Assembly (NCBI RefSeq): GCF_012395255.1
Contig: NZ_JAAZQD010000001.1
Span: 248,001-312,000, forward strand
DNA from: Oleiagrimonas citrea
GTDB lineage: Bacteria; Pseudomonadota; Gammaproteobacteria; Xanthomonadales; Rhodanobacteraceae
Length of the DNA stretch: 64,000 nt
Direction: 5' to 3'
Positions 27,200-35,354 of this stretch are shown here, one piece after another. Both the position numbers and the translations under genes were made by a program. The stretch's first letter is position 1, and the number at the start of each line of letters is the position of its first letter. The notes beneath the pieces were generated by a model, which was not told where the DNA came from, searched no databases, and saw only the letters and a program-made list of their open reading frames with translations.

Positions 27200-28312
27200 T
27201 TGAACACATTTTCGCGCCTGCTGACGGCGTGCATCATGCTGCTCGCATCCAGTGCGGTGTCGCTGACGTACGCCAGGCCGCCGATGCCGCCGCCTCCGCC
27301 AGGGATGCCGCCCCCGCCGGGCGCACCGCGATTCCGGCCGCCTCCGCCTCCGCCGCACATCCCGCCGGCTCCTTTGCTCGCCGCGCCGACAAGGCCCGCA
27401 GAGCACGAACCCCCGTTGCCCAGCATCGACCGTTTCATGGTCGCGCCGCCGCAGCAAACAGAGCCGCCGGTGTCATCGCCGGCACCGACGCCGAACGGCC
27501 ATACCAGCGCCCGGACACTCGGCGTAATTGCGGTCCCGGCGCAATCACCCGCCACGGCGACGCCAGCGAACCTGTCCGCTGCCCATTCAACCGCGAATCG
27601 CACACCCGCATGGCTGCTGCTGGCCCTGCTGGTTCTTGCCGGAACCGGTTGGCTGCTGTGGCGGCGCAGCCACAGACTGGCGCGCGAGACCGATCGACTC
27701 GCACGCCAGCACCGGGCATTGCAGAGTATCCACAAACGCCTGCGCAACGAGTCCGAACAACTGCGTCAGCAGGCCACCAACGACCCGTTGACGGGTGTGC
27801 TGAATCGCCAGGCCTTCGCCAGCGGTCTGCGCGAGATGCTGGAGCATCTGTCGCACTACGACCAATCCGTCCATTTGATCGTACTGGACCTCGATCACTT
27901 CAAGGCCATCAACGATCGCATGGGCCACCTCGTCGGCGATCAGGCGCTGACGCTGGTCACCGGCGTCGCACACGAGCATCTGGACAGCGCGGATCTGCTG
28001 GGCCGTTTCGGCGGCGACGAATTCCTGATCGCCTGCACCGACCACGATCCCGCTTCGGCCGCCGCGCTGGCCGAAGCCATACGCGGCGCCGTCGAGACGG
28101 AAGCGGCACGGCATGAACCTCCGCTGCCCGAACTGACGTTGAGCATGGGGCTGGCGCACGCCGGACCGGACACGGGCTATTCAGCGGATGCGCTCTTTGC
28201 GCGCGCCGACGCAGCGCTGTACGAAGCCAAGCGGCAGGGACGCAATCGCGTCGTCACGGCCAGCGACGATCCTCCCGCCACTACCTCCAGGGGCATCGAG
28301 CGCCACCTTTGA
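27200..28312 (+). CDS. Membrane diguanylate cyclase with proline-rich periplasmic segment
   Basis: 370 residues from a TTG at 27200, chosen because it completes a signal sequence (N-T-F-S-R-L-L-T-A-C-I-M-L-L-A-S-S-A-V-S); the first ATG (27236) would start inside it. Residues 27-58 are almost all proline with G/M/R, followed by about 75 disordered residues, a TM helix at 137-153, a coiled coil (about 157-192), then the GGDEF domain. The active site G-G-D-E-F is intact at 271-275, with N-D-P-L-T-G-V-L-N-R at 194-203. The R-x-x-D inhibitory site is absent (D-S-A-D there). It should make cyclic di-GMP from GTP without product inhibition at the I-site. The proline segment may contact cell wall or surface partners. 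Confidence 0.9.
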   Translation: MNTFSRLLTACIMLLASSAVSLTYARPPMPPPPPGMPPPPGAPRFRPPPPPPHIPPAPLLAAPTRPAEHEPPLPSIDRFMVAPPQQTEPPVSSPAPTPNGHTSARTLGVIAVPAQSPATATPANLSAAHSTANRTPAWLLLALLVLAGTGWLLWRRSHRLARETDRLARQHRALQSIHKRLRNESEQLRQQATNDPLTGVLNRQAFASGLREMLEHLSHYDQSVHLIVLDLDHFKAINDRMGHLVGDQALTLVTGVAHEHLDSADLLGRFGGDEFLIACTDHDPASAAALAEAIRGAVETEAARHEPPLPELTLSMGLAHAGPDTGYSADALFARADAALYEAKRQGRNRVVTASDDPPATTSRGIERHL

Positions 28313-28331
28313 CTCGGCCTCGATCTCCCTC

Positions 28332-29231
28332 TCAATCGCCGTCGAACGCCAATATCGCCACCACCGGGAAATGGTCGGAGGGATACGCTGTCTTTTCGTG
28401 CGTGGTGACGGTATGCACTTCGCGCGGCGTGAAACCGCGCGTGAGAATCCAGTCGATCCGGCGAGCGGGCCGCCCAGTAAACCCATGGAAAGTGCCCGCC
28501 GGTCCTGTGCGGCGCTTCGCATGCATCCAAGCATCGTCCAGAGCGCGCGCGAGTCTTGCGTGCAACGCGCTGCTCGCCGCGCTGTTGAAATCTCCAGTCA
28601 GCACCACACGCGCCGTCGCCGGCAACCCGGCGATGCGCCCGAGGACCTCGTCGGCGCTGCGTCTCCGCGCCTCGACGTCCTGCTGGCGATATGGGAAATG
28701 AGTGTTGAAGTAATAGAAAACCGATCCCTCGCCACGCAGGCGGAATCGCGCCCAGGTCACCATGCGCGGATACGGTTGCCCCCATGTCCGGCTCCCCGGC
28801 ACCCGCGGCGTATCGGAAAGCCAGAAGTCGCCGGACGCCAGCACTTTCAGACGGTCAATGCGGTAGAACACCCCCATGTGCTCGCCCTTGACGCCTCCTT
28901 CCCGCCCCTGGCCGAACCAGGCATAGCCCGGCAGGTGCGCGGCCATGTAGCGGCCCTGCGCCTCGGTCAGCTCCTGTGTCCCGAGCACATCCGGCCGCTG
29001 TGCCCGGATGACGCGCAATAACAGGTCGCGCCGCTTGGGCCAGACATGGACGCCGTCGCGGGCGACCGGCACACGCACATTGAACGTCATGACCCGCAGG
29101 ACATGAGCCGGCGAAGCTTCGACAGAAACGGATGCCGCGAGGCTGAAAACCGCGATCAGGACAGGACCAAGAAGACGACAAGGCACACGTGGGCACTCCG
29201 AGCTGAAAAAAAGACTTCGCAACAACGACAT
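28332..29231 (-). CDS. Exported endonuclease/exonuclease/phosphatase-family protein
   Basis: 299 residues. The start at 29231 gives a long signal sequence with hydrophobic core L-L-G-P-V-L-I-A-V-F-S-L-A-A-S. The EEP fold shows R-V-M-T-F-N-V-R-V, D-V-L-G-T-Q-E-L (metal-binding Glu), F-N-T-H-F, L-T-G-D-F-N-S, R-R-I-D-W-I-L and the final S-D-H-F-P-V. All catalytic positions are present, so it should be a Mg-dependent phosphodiesterase or phosphatase acting outside the cytoplasm; nucleic acid, sugar phosphate or lipid substrates are all possible. Convergent with the diguanylate cyclase, 19 bases between stops. Confidence 0.88.
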   Translation of the reverse strand: MSLLRSLFFSSECPRVPCRLLGPVLIAVFSLAASVSVEASPAHVLRVMTFNVRVPVARDGVHVWPKRRDLLLRVIRAQRPDVLGTQELTEAQGRYMAAHLPGYAWFGQGREGGVKGEHMGVFYRIDRLKVLASGDFWLSDTPRVPGSRTWGQPYPRMVTWARFRLRGEGSVFYYFNTHFPYRQQDVEARRRSADEVLGRIAGLPATARVVLTGDFNSAASSALHARLARALDDAWMHAKRRTGPAGTFHGFTGRPARRIDWILTRGFTPREVHTVTTHEKTAYPSDHFPVVAILAFDGD

Positions 29232-29340
29232 GGATCCGCAGATCAGGCTGGAAAGCGCTTCTCCACCGGCGTGAAAAGCACATCCGGGACTGGATTTCGA
29301 AACACGGTGGCTGTCATACGGACACGGCTCCGCTACACTA

Positions 29341-29354
29341 TGTAATCGTTTCCA
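29341..29354 (+). promoter_or_regulatory. LacI-family operator upstream of the GH3 beta-glucosidase
   Basis: TGTAATCGTTTCCA matches the general LacI/GalR-family operator pattern TGNAANCGNTTNCA at every fixed position. It lies about 100 bases upstream of the beta-glucosidase start, just after a possible -10 element TACACT (29334-29339), a position expected for a repressor. No LacI-family regulator gene is in the window. Confidence 0.65.
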
Positions 29355-29456
29355 TAACCGATGCAAGAGCGGTTCGGGGATGCCCGAACCCGGTGGAAAC
29401 GACTGTCGCCTCGCTCGGCGACTTGATGTCGGTACATGCGCACTGCTGGAGAAATG

Positions 29457-31859
29457 ATGAAGACCCCTTCCCCATCCGCACAACGCCGCAAGGCGCCCCT
29501 GTTGAGCGCCGCGTTCGGCTGCGCGTTGACGCTATCCGCTGGCGCGCTCGCCCAGGCTCAGCCCGATGCGCCGTCGACGATCGCCACCCGGCCTTCCAAC
29601 GCTCAGCTGGCCTCGCCGGCCATTGAGCGCAAGGTCGACGCACTGCTGAAGAAGATGACGCTGCGGGAGAAGATCGGCCAGTTGATGCAGTACAACGACG
29701 CCGGCTGCTCTGCCCCCACCACGGCCGACGGTGACAATCCGGCCATGGCGGCCAACCCAACGGCACAGTGCGTCGACGCCATGAAGCTGGCGGCGGACGG
29801 CGGCATGGGCTCGATGCTCAACGTGGTCGGCGCCGCGCGCACCGACAAGTTCCAGCGTGCCGCCGTGGAGAAGAGCCGTCTGCACATCCCGCTGCTGTTC
29901 GGCGCAGACGTGATCCACGGCTATCGCACCATCTATCCGGTGCCGCTGGGTCTGGCCGCATCATGGAATCCGAAGCTGGTCACGGACCTTTCGCGCATGG
30001 CGGCCAGCGAAGCCACCACCGGCGGCGTGCGCTGGTTCTACTCGCCGATGGTCGACATCTCGCGCGATGCGCGCTGGGGGCGCTCGGTCGAAGGCGCCGG
30101 CGAAGATCCCTATCTCGGCTCGGCCATGGCGCGCGCCTACATCCATGGCTACCAGGGCGACGACCTGTCCAAACCCGATCACGTAGCTGCCTCGGTGAAG
30201 CACTTTGCCGCCTACGGCGCGGCCGAGGCCGGACGCGAGTACAACACCACGGACATGTCCGACATCCGTCTGCGCCAGGTCTACCTGCCGCCCTACAAGG
30301 CGGCCATCGAGGCCGGTTCGGCCACGGTCATGAGCGCCTTCAACGCACTCAACGGCGTGCCGGCCACGGCCAACCCATACTTGCTCACCGACATCCTGCG
30401 CAAGGAATGGGGCTTCGACGGCTTCGTGGTCAGCGACTACACCTCGATCATGGAACTGACCCATCACGGCATCGCTCTGACGCCGGCCGAAGCCACGATG
30501 AAGGCCATCGAGGCCGGCACCGACGTCGACATGATGTCGCATTACTACGACACCCAGCTGCCGAAGCTGCTCAAGGAGCACAAGGTGTCGATGGCCACCA
30601 TCGACGAAGCCGTGCGCCGCGTGTTGCGCGTGAAGTTCGCGCTGGGCCTGTTCCAGCATCCCTACGCACGCGGCACCGAGGTGACCCACGCCGTGCCCGC
30701 ACACCGCCCGCTGGTGCGCAAGGCCGCCGAGGAATCCTTCGTCCTGCTGAAGAACGACAAGGTCGGCGCGAAACCGGTCCTGCCGCTTTCTTCCGACGTC
30801 CGGACCATCGCCCTGATCGGCCCGCTGGCCGACGACGCCAACCAGATGACCGGCGCCTGGGGCGGCGCGTACCGCAAGTCCGACGTGATCACCGTGCGCC
30901 AGGCGCTGGCCGCACGCATGAAGAAGAACGGCGGCACGCTGCTGTACGCCAAGGGCACCGACATCAAGGGCGACTCCACCGCCGGCTTCGCCGCCGCGCG
31001 CCAGGCCGCCGAAAAGGCCGACGTGGTGGTGATGGCGCTCGGCGAGTCCGGCGACATGAGCGGCGAAGCCGGTTCGCGCGCCCACCTCGACCTGCCGGGC
31101 AAGCAGCAGCAGTTGCTGGAAAGCATGGTCGCCACCGGCAAGCCGGTCGTCTTGCTGGTGTTCTCCGGCCGACCGCTGGTGCTGGACTGGGCCGCCCGGC
31201 ACGTGCCCGCGATCATGGAGACCTGGTTCCCGGGCGTAGAAGCCGGCCACGCCATCGCCAACGTGCTGTTCGGCGATGTTTCGCCCAGCGGCAAGCTGCC
31301 GATGAGCTTCCCCCGCGCCGTCGGCCAGGAGCCGCTGTACTACAACCAGTTCCCCACCGGCCGCCCGCCGGGCAAGGCCGATCTCAGCAAACCGCCGCAG
31401 GGTGACACGCGCTTCATCTCGCGCTACATCGACGTACCCAACTCTGCGCTGTTCCCGTTCGGCTGGGGCCTGACCTACAGCCACTTCGCCTACTCCGGCG
31501 TGCACGTCTCACGCAGCAAGCTGCCGCTGGCGCAAGCCAACCGTCCGGGCGCAAAGAACTTGGTCACAGTGACCGCGACAGTTAAGAACACTGGCTCGCG
31601 CACCGCCACCGATGTCGCGCAATTGTACGTACGCAACCTCGGCGCCAGCGTCGAGCAGCCGGTGCGCAGTCTGAAGGGCTTCCGCCGCGTGACGCTGAAG
31701 CCGGGCGAGTCGCGCACGATCACCTTCGAACTGGGCTTCCCGGAACTGTCGTTCTGGAACATCCACAGCAAGCAGGTCGTCGAGGCGACCCACTACACCG
31801 TATGGGTAGGCGACAGCTCGCTGGCGAACAAAGAGGCCAGCTTCATCATCACGCCCTGA
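29457..31859 (+). CDS. bglX: Periplasmic beta-glucosidase, glycoside hydrolase family 3
   Basis: About 800 residues. Signal peptide with F-G-C-A-L-T-L-S-A-G-A-L-A-Q-A-Q. The GH3 N-terminal TIM barrel has M-T-L-R-E-K-I-G-Q-L-M-Q, I-P-L-L-F-G-A-D-V-I-H-G, G-R-S-V-E-G-A-G-E-D-P-Y, K-H-F-A-A-Y-G, and the nucleophile Asp327 in V-V-S-D-Y. The alpha/beta sandwich domain has V-V-M-A-L-G-E-S-G-D-M-S-G-E-A, and the C-terminal fibronectin-III-like domain ends L-S-F-W-N. It releases glucose from beta-glucosides. GGAG five bases before the ATG at 29457 supports that start; ATG 29454 is adjacent. Preceded by a LacI-type operator. Confidence 0.95.
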   Translation: MKTPSPSAQRRKAPLLSAAFGCALTLSAGALAQAQPDAPSTIATRPSNAQLASPAIERKVDALLKKMTLREKIGQLMQYNDAGCSAPTTADGDNPAMAANPTAQCVDAMKLAADGGMGSMLNVVGAARTDKFQRAAVEKSRLHIPLLFGADVIHGYRTIYPVPLGLAASWNPKLVTDLSRMAASEATTGGVRWFYSPMVDISRDARWGRSVEGAGEDPYLGSAMARAYIHGYQGDDLSKPDHVAASVKHFAAYGAAEAGREYNTTDMSDIRLRQVYLPPYKAAIEAGSATVMSAFNALNGVPATANPYLLTDILRKEWGFDGFVVSDYTSIMELTHHGIALTPAEATMKAIEAGTDVDMMSHYYDTQLPKLLKEHKVSMATIDEAVRRVLRVKFALGLFQHPYARGTEVTHAVPAHRPLVRKAAEESFVLLKNDKVGAKPVLPLSSDVRTIALIGPLADDANQMTGAWGGAYRKSDVITVRQALAARMKKNGGTLLYAKGTDIKGDSTAGFAAARQAAEKADVVVMALGESGDMSGEAGSRAHLDLPGKQQQLLESMVATGKPVVLLVFSGRPLVLDWAARHVPAIMETWFPGVEAGHAIANVLFGDVSPSGKLPMSFPRAVGQEPLYYNQFPTGRPPGKADLSKPPQGDTRFISRYIDVPNSALFPFGWGLTYSHFAYSGVHVSRSKLPLAQANRPGAKNLVTVTATVKNTGSRTATDVAQLYVRNLGASVEQPVRSLKGFRRVTLKPGESRTITFELGFPELSFWNIHSKQVVEATHYTVWVGDSSLANKEASFIITP

Positions 31860-31970
31860 GGAGATGCCCGCCCTCGGAACAACGCGTTGAAGCGCTGCGT
31901 TCCGGGGGCTGCTTCTTGCGCGCCAACTGCGCTAGGGTGAGAGGCCATCGGCCCGACGGAATCCCCTCGC

Positions 31971-32726
31971 ATGAATGGACGCACACGGCTCTACGCGCTC
32001 GCTGCCACGCTGACCTTCCTGCTGATGGGCGGATGCACAGCCGGCGGCGATATCACCCGCCCGATTCCGACCGCCTACTATCCGGCCCCGCATGCGACGC
32101 AACGCGTGGTGGTCATGCTTCCCGGTCGCGGCGACGATCTGGCATCGCTCGAGAAACGCCATGCGGCCGCGCTGATTCAGGCCCAATGGCCGGACGCCGA
32201 CGTGATCCTGACCGGCCTGACCATGCCGTTCTATCGCCAGGGTCACGCACCACAGCGACTCCATGACGAAGTGATCGAACCGCTGCTCGAGGCCCATCCG
32301 AAGCGACCGGTCTGGCTGCTGGGAATCTCGCTCGGCGGCATGGGCGCGCTGCTGTACGATCGCCGCTATCCGGAGCAGGCCGCCGGACTGCTGCTGCTTT
32401 CGCCGTACCTCGGCGACCGCCCGATCCATCGCGAGATCCGCGCCGCCGGCGGACTCGAATCCTGGCGGCCCGGCCCAGCCGAGCCGATGACGGAAGCGAC
32501 CTTCCAGCGCGAACTGTGGCGATACCTGCACGGCTGGGCCGACACGCCGCATCGAACGCGCACCGTCTGGATCACCTACGGCGCCAACGAACGATTCCGC
32601 AAGCCGATCACGCTGCTGAAACCCGTGCTGCCGCAGGGACATCTGCTGGAACGCCCCGGGTACCACAACTGGAATCTGTGGAAACCCGCCATCGCTCCCC
32701 TGCTTCAGCGCGCCAACAAGGACTAG
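31971..32726 (+). CDS. Alpha/beta-hydrolase lipoprotein
   Basis: 251 residues. Lipoprotein signal ending L-L-M-G-G-C (Cys22). The mature protein is an alpha/beta hydrolase: V-V-V-M-L-P-G-R-G-D-D near the first strand, the nucleophile elbow G-I-S-L-G-G in the middle, and G-Y-H-N-W with the C-terminal catalytic His. The acid residue is less obvious (perhaps in T-Y-G-A-N-E-R-F). Substrate unknown. Downstream of the beta-glucosidase by 111 bases; may share its transcript. Confidence 0.85.
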   Translation: MNGRTRLYALAATLTFLLMGGCTAGGDITRPIPTAYYPAPHATQRVVVMLPGRGDDLASLEKRHAAALIQAQWPDADVILTGLTMPFYRQGHAPQRLHDEVIEPLLEAHPKRPVWLLGISLGGMGALLYDRRYPEQAAGLLLLSPYLGDRPIHREIRAAGGLESWRPGPAEPMTEATFQRELWRYLHGWADTPHRTRTVWITYGANERFRKPITLLKPVLPQGHLLERPGYHNWNLWKPAIAPLLQRANKD

Positions 32727-32795
32727 CGATTCGCCGGTCTCACGCATGAAGCCGATGCCGCACGGTCTTCGACCGGGAAGATTGTGCGGTCCGGG

Positions 32796-33491
32796 TCAGC
32801 GAACGCGGTGATAGTAGACGCGATTGCTGCTATCGCCGACCTGGGCAGTCATGAACCCTTCCGACGTGCGCGTAAGACGGAACCGGGCATCGCTCACGTG
32901 CAGATGATCGCCACGGATCCAACCGTCGACATCCTGCCCTTCCGCCGTGGCGCGTACGCGTCCGTCCGGCTCCACCCGCAACACCACGTCGGCGTTGTAG
33001 CGATGGTTGTGTCCCAGAAACGTCCCGATTGTCCAATTGGGCACTTCCCTCGCCTCGCCGCCGCGATCATACGAGACCGACGCTTCATTCTGCTGCTGCC
33101 GATTCTTGATTACTGCACCGAGAATGGCCGCACCGATCAACGCGCCTGCGGCCACCTTGGCCGTATCGTTGCCGTGATGCTTGTCGTGGTGATGCCCGCG
33201 ATAGTCATATCCGTGATGTCCACCGTACCAACTGACGCGGAACCGGCCCCGGCAACCGTTATCGACCCAAACATGGTGTCGCGTGTAGCCCCAGTCGCGA
33301 CCTTGCCGACATTGTGCGCGCGATTGCCGATCGTCCAGTTGCACGCGTCCTGCGTGAGGCAGCCTGCAGGTGGTGTGCCGTCCCTTGTTGCTGGAACAAG
33401 TCACGAAGTCGTCCGCATGGGCCGTCTGTGGCACGCCGAGTGCCACAACACCAAGGCATGTAATGATCGAGGCCGAAACGAGTATGCGCAT
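32796..33491 (-). CDS. Secreted DUF3011 protein
   Basis: 231 residues. Signal peptide (I-L-V-S-A-S-I-I-T-C-L-G-V-V-A-L). The DUF3011 part has V-T-C-S-S-N-K-G-R-H-T-T-C-R and D-R-Q-S-R-A-Q-C-R-Q-G-R-D-W-G-Y, where conserved cysteines and G-Y/W pairs define the family. A His/Gly-rich stretch (H-H-G-Y-D-Y-R-G-H-H-H-D-K-H-H-G) and a glycine-zipper-like helix (A-A-G-A-L-I-G-A-A-I-L-G-A-V) come next, then a basic C-terminal beta domain. The His-rich loop could bind metal. AGGAGAG five bases upstream sets the ATG at 33491. Function unknown. Confidence 0.85.
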   Translation of the reverse strand: MRILVSASIITCLGVVALGVPQTAHADDFVTCSSNKGRHTTCRLPHAGRVQLDDRQSRAQCRQGRDWGYTRHHVWVDNGCRGRFRVSWYGGHHGYDYRGHHHDKHHGNDTAKVAAGALIGAAILGAVIKNRQQQNEASVSYDRGGEAREVPNWTIGTFLGHNHRYNADVVLRVEPDGRVRATAEGQDVDGWIRGDHLHVSDARFRLTRTSEGFMTAQVGDSSNRVYYHRVR

Positions 33492-33747
33492 GAGTCTCTC
33501 CTGCAATGGTGGAGTGCGCCCGTTCTACTTGTCGTGCCGCTCCGCCGCCATAGGCAATCGGGGACACGTCGAAAGGCCTAGCGATGCGTTGCGACCCGCC
33601 GCAGCCCTCTCCAGACGGGCCGGCATACTCCGATTCGCGTCATCGCTCGCTGGCGGCATCTCGCCCTCGCGAAAGTCCATCCTTCACCGCAATCGGGTAC
33701 GCTCGGCCTCGCACCCGATCGAATCGAACCGTAAAGGAGAACGCACC

Positions 33748-34266
33748 ATGTGGAGAGCCCGCCTGTGCAGCGTGATGCTGCTTGCCGCGAACCTGGCGTT
33801 CGCCGGGTCCGCTGCATCGCCCTCGATCAGGAATCTGAGCCATCCGGCACCGCACCGAATGGCCTCCGGCGCCCTCGACGCAGCCGATATGCCCACGCTG
33901 CGTCAAGCCGGCGTCAAAGAAATCATCAGTCTGCGCACGCCCGAGGAAACCCCCGGATTCGACGAAGCAAAGGTCGTACGGTCCGCCGGCATGACGTACC
34001 GCAATCTGCCGATTCATGGTGCCAAGGGCCTGACGCGCGCCAATGTGGAACGCTTTGACGCATTGCTTCGCCAGGCCGGCGACAAGATCACGCTGGTGCA
34101 CTGTGCATCCAGCAACCGTGTCGGCGCCATGATCGCGCTGCGTGCGGCCTGGCTGCAGCACAAGAGCCCGGCCGAAGCGCTGGCCGAAGGACAGCGCTGG
34201 GGCCTGAAGAGCCTGGCGTCGGCGGTACGCGCCAGGCTGAACGCGCCGACCACGACAGAAAACTAG
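33748..34266 (+). CDS. Secreted DUF442/BLH-type protein tyrosine phosphatase-like protein
   Basis: 172 residues. Signal peptide (V-M-L-L-A-A-N-L-A-F-A-G-S-A-A). The phosphatase-like domain has G-V-K-E-I-I-S-L-R-T-P-E-E near 55-67 and the P-loop V-H-C-A-S-S-N-R-V-G with Cys119 and Arg124, a C-x4-R spacing as in the DUF442/beta-lactamase-hydrolase-like group. A phosphatase or sulfur-transfer role in the periplasm is conceivable, not proven. AAGGAGA seven bases upstream supports the start. A D-x-P general acid loop is not obvious. Confidence 0.82.
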   Translation: MWRARLCSVMLLAANLAFAGSAASPSIRNLSHPAPHRMASGALDAADMPTLRQAGVKEIISLRTPEETPGFDEAKVVRSAGMTYRNLPIHGAKGLTRANVERFDALLRQAGDKITLVHCASSNRVGAMIALRAAWLQHKSPAEALAEGQRWGLKSLASAVRARLNAPTTTEN

Positions 34267-34330
34267 CGCCATGCCATGAACGCGGATCTGTACGGACACG
34301 ATCCACGTTCATGACGATCATGCGTATCTA

Positions 34331-35254
34331 TCAGACGCCCTGCTCCAAGGCGAAGTCGATGGCCGCGCATGCTGCTGCCACCTGCGCATCGTTGCACTGT
34401 TCCGGCGTGGCGTTCGGACTGTCCGGGTACACCTCGGTCGTGGTGCGGTAGCGGGCGTCCGTGATCCCTGCACAAAGACCCAGCTTCTTCAGCGGATAGT
34501 TGATGACGCCTGGAGCGGCCACGGGCGAGCCGATGATCTCGCCGTTGGCGTCGGCCGGCGCGATGTGCGTGACCTGCGCCACCGCCTCGATGATGGCCTG
34601 CTGGAAAGCGGATTGCGGATCTTCGCTATCGCCGACCAGATAGAAGCCGTCGGGAATCTCGCCCGGCTCGTAGGCCACGCCGTCGCGCGCGGCGAGCGCC
34701 GGGCGGAATTCGGATTCATCCGTGTCCGTGGTCTCGTGCAGGTCGATATGCAGCACGAAGCGGTCTCGGTACGGCGCCACCAGGTCCAGCAGCGCGGCCG
34801 ATTCCGGCGCGGGACTGTTCGCGTGGAAGGACCGATTCGGGTCCAGCGCGTAGGCGTTCCAGCGATGGATGCGCTCGTACGCCCACGGGCTGACGCACGG
34901 CACCACCAGCAGATTGATGCGATCCGCATAGGCTTCCGCACGCTGCTCCAGAAACTGCAACGCGCCATGGACGCCGCTGGTCTCGTAGCCATGCACGCCT
35001 CCCGTCACCAGCACATGCGGCCGTCCATCGCGCCAGTCACGATTGCGGACGGCGTATAGCGGATAACGGTCCGGCGCGTAGTCCAGACATCCGTACTCGG
35101 TGACGTCGAACGCGGCACGCAACGACTCGATGCGCTGCAACACGTCCTCTTCGTAGCTGCGCTGGCGGCGCTGCCGCGACAGCCACTGGGCCTTTTCCTC
35201 CGCGCCCCAAGGGCGTCCGGGCGTGCCGATCGGATACGGTGCGGGATGCGTCAT
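34331..35254 (-). CDS. M14 family zinc metallocarboxypeptidase
   Basis: 307 residues, no signal peptide. Zinc ligands fit M14: H88 and E91 in G-V-H-G-Y-E-T-S-G, H173 in H-I-D-L-H-E. The substrate-binding arginine block is D-P-N-R-S-F at 138-143, and the likely catalytic glutamate is in T-T-E-V-Y-P-D. The form resembles the short, cytoplasmic M14 peptidases or aspartoacylase-like relatives rather than digestive carboxypeptidases. The start at 35254 gives M-T-H-P-A-P-Y-P-I-G-T-P-G-R-P-W. Substrate unknown. Confidence 0.87.
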   Translation of the reverse strand: MTHPAPYPIGTPGRPWGAEEKAQWLSRQRRQRSYEEDVLQRIESLRAAFDVTEYGCLDYAPDRYPLYAVRNRDWRDGRPHVLVTGGVHGYETSGVHGALQFLEQRAEAYADRINLLVVPCVSPWAYERIHRWNAYALDPNRSFHANSPAPESAALLDLVAPYRDRFVLHIDLHETTDTDESEFRPALAARDGVAYEPGEIPDGFYLVGDSEDPQSAFQQAIIEAVAQVTHIAPADANGEIIGSPVAAPGVINYPLKKLGLCAGITDARYRTTTEVYPDSPNATPEQCNDAQVAAACAAIDFALEQGV

Positions 35255-35354
35255 GGACGACTCGTTCTCGATGGAAACCAGAGCGCGCCACTGTACCACC
35301 GCCGTCGGACGGAGGCCGCGCAAACGCGGCCCCGCCCTTCCCGCTTCCGTCTTT

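Noticed and set aside
29768-31405. Long plus-strand frame (545 codons) inside the beta-glucosidase gene
   Set aside because: Out of frame with an intact GH3 enzyme; R/G/H-rich translation typical of a frame-shifted GC-rich gene.
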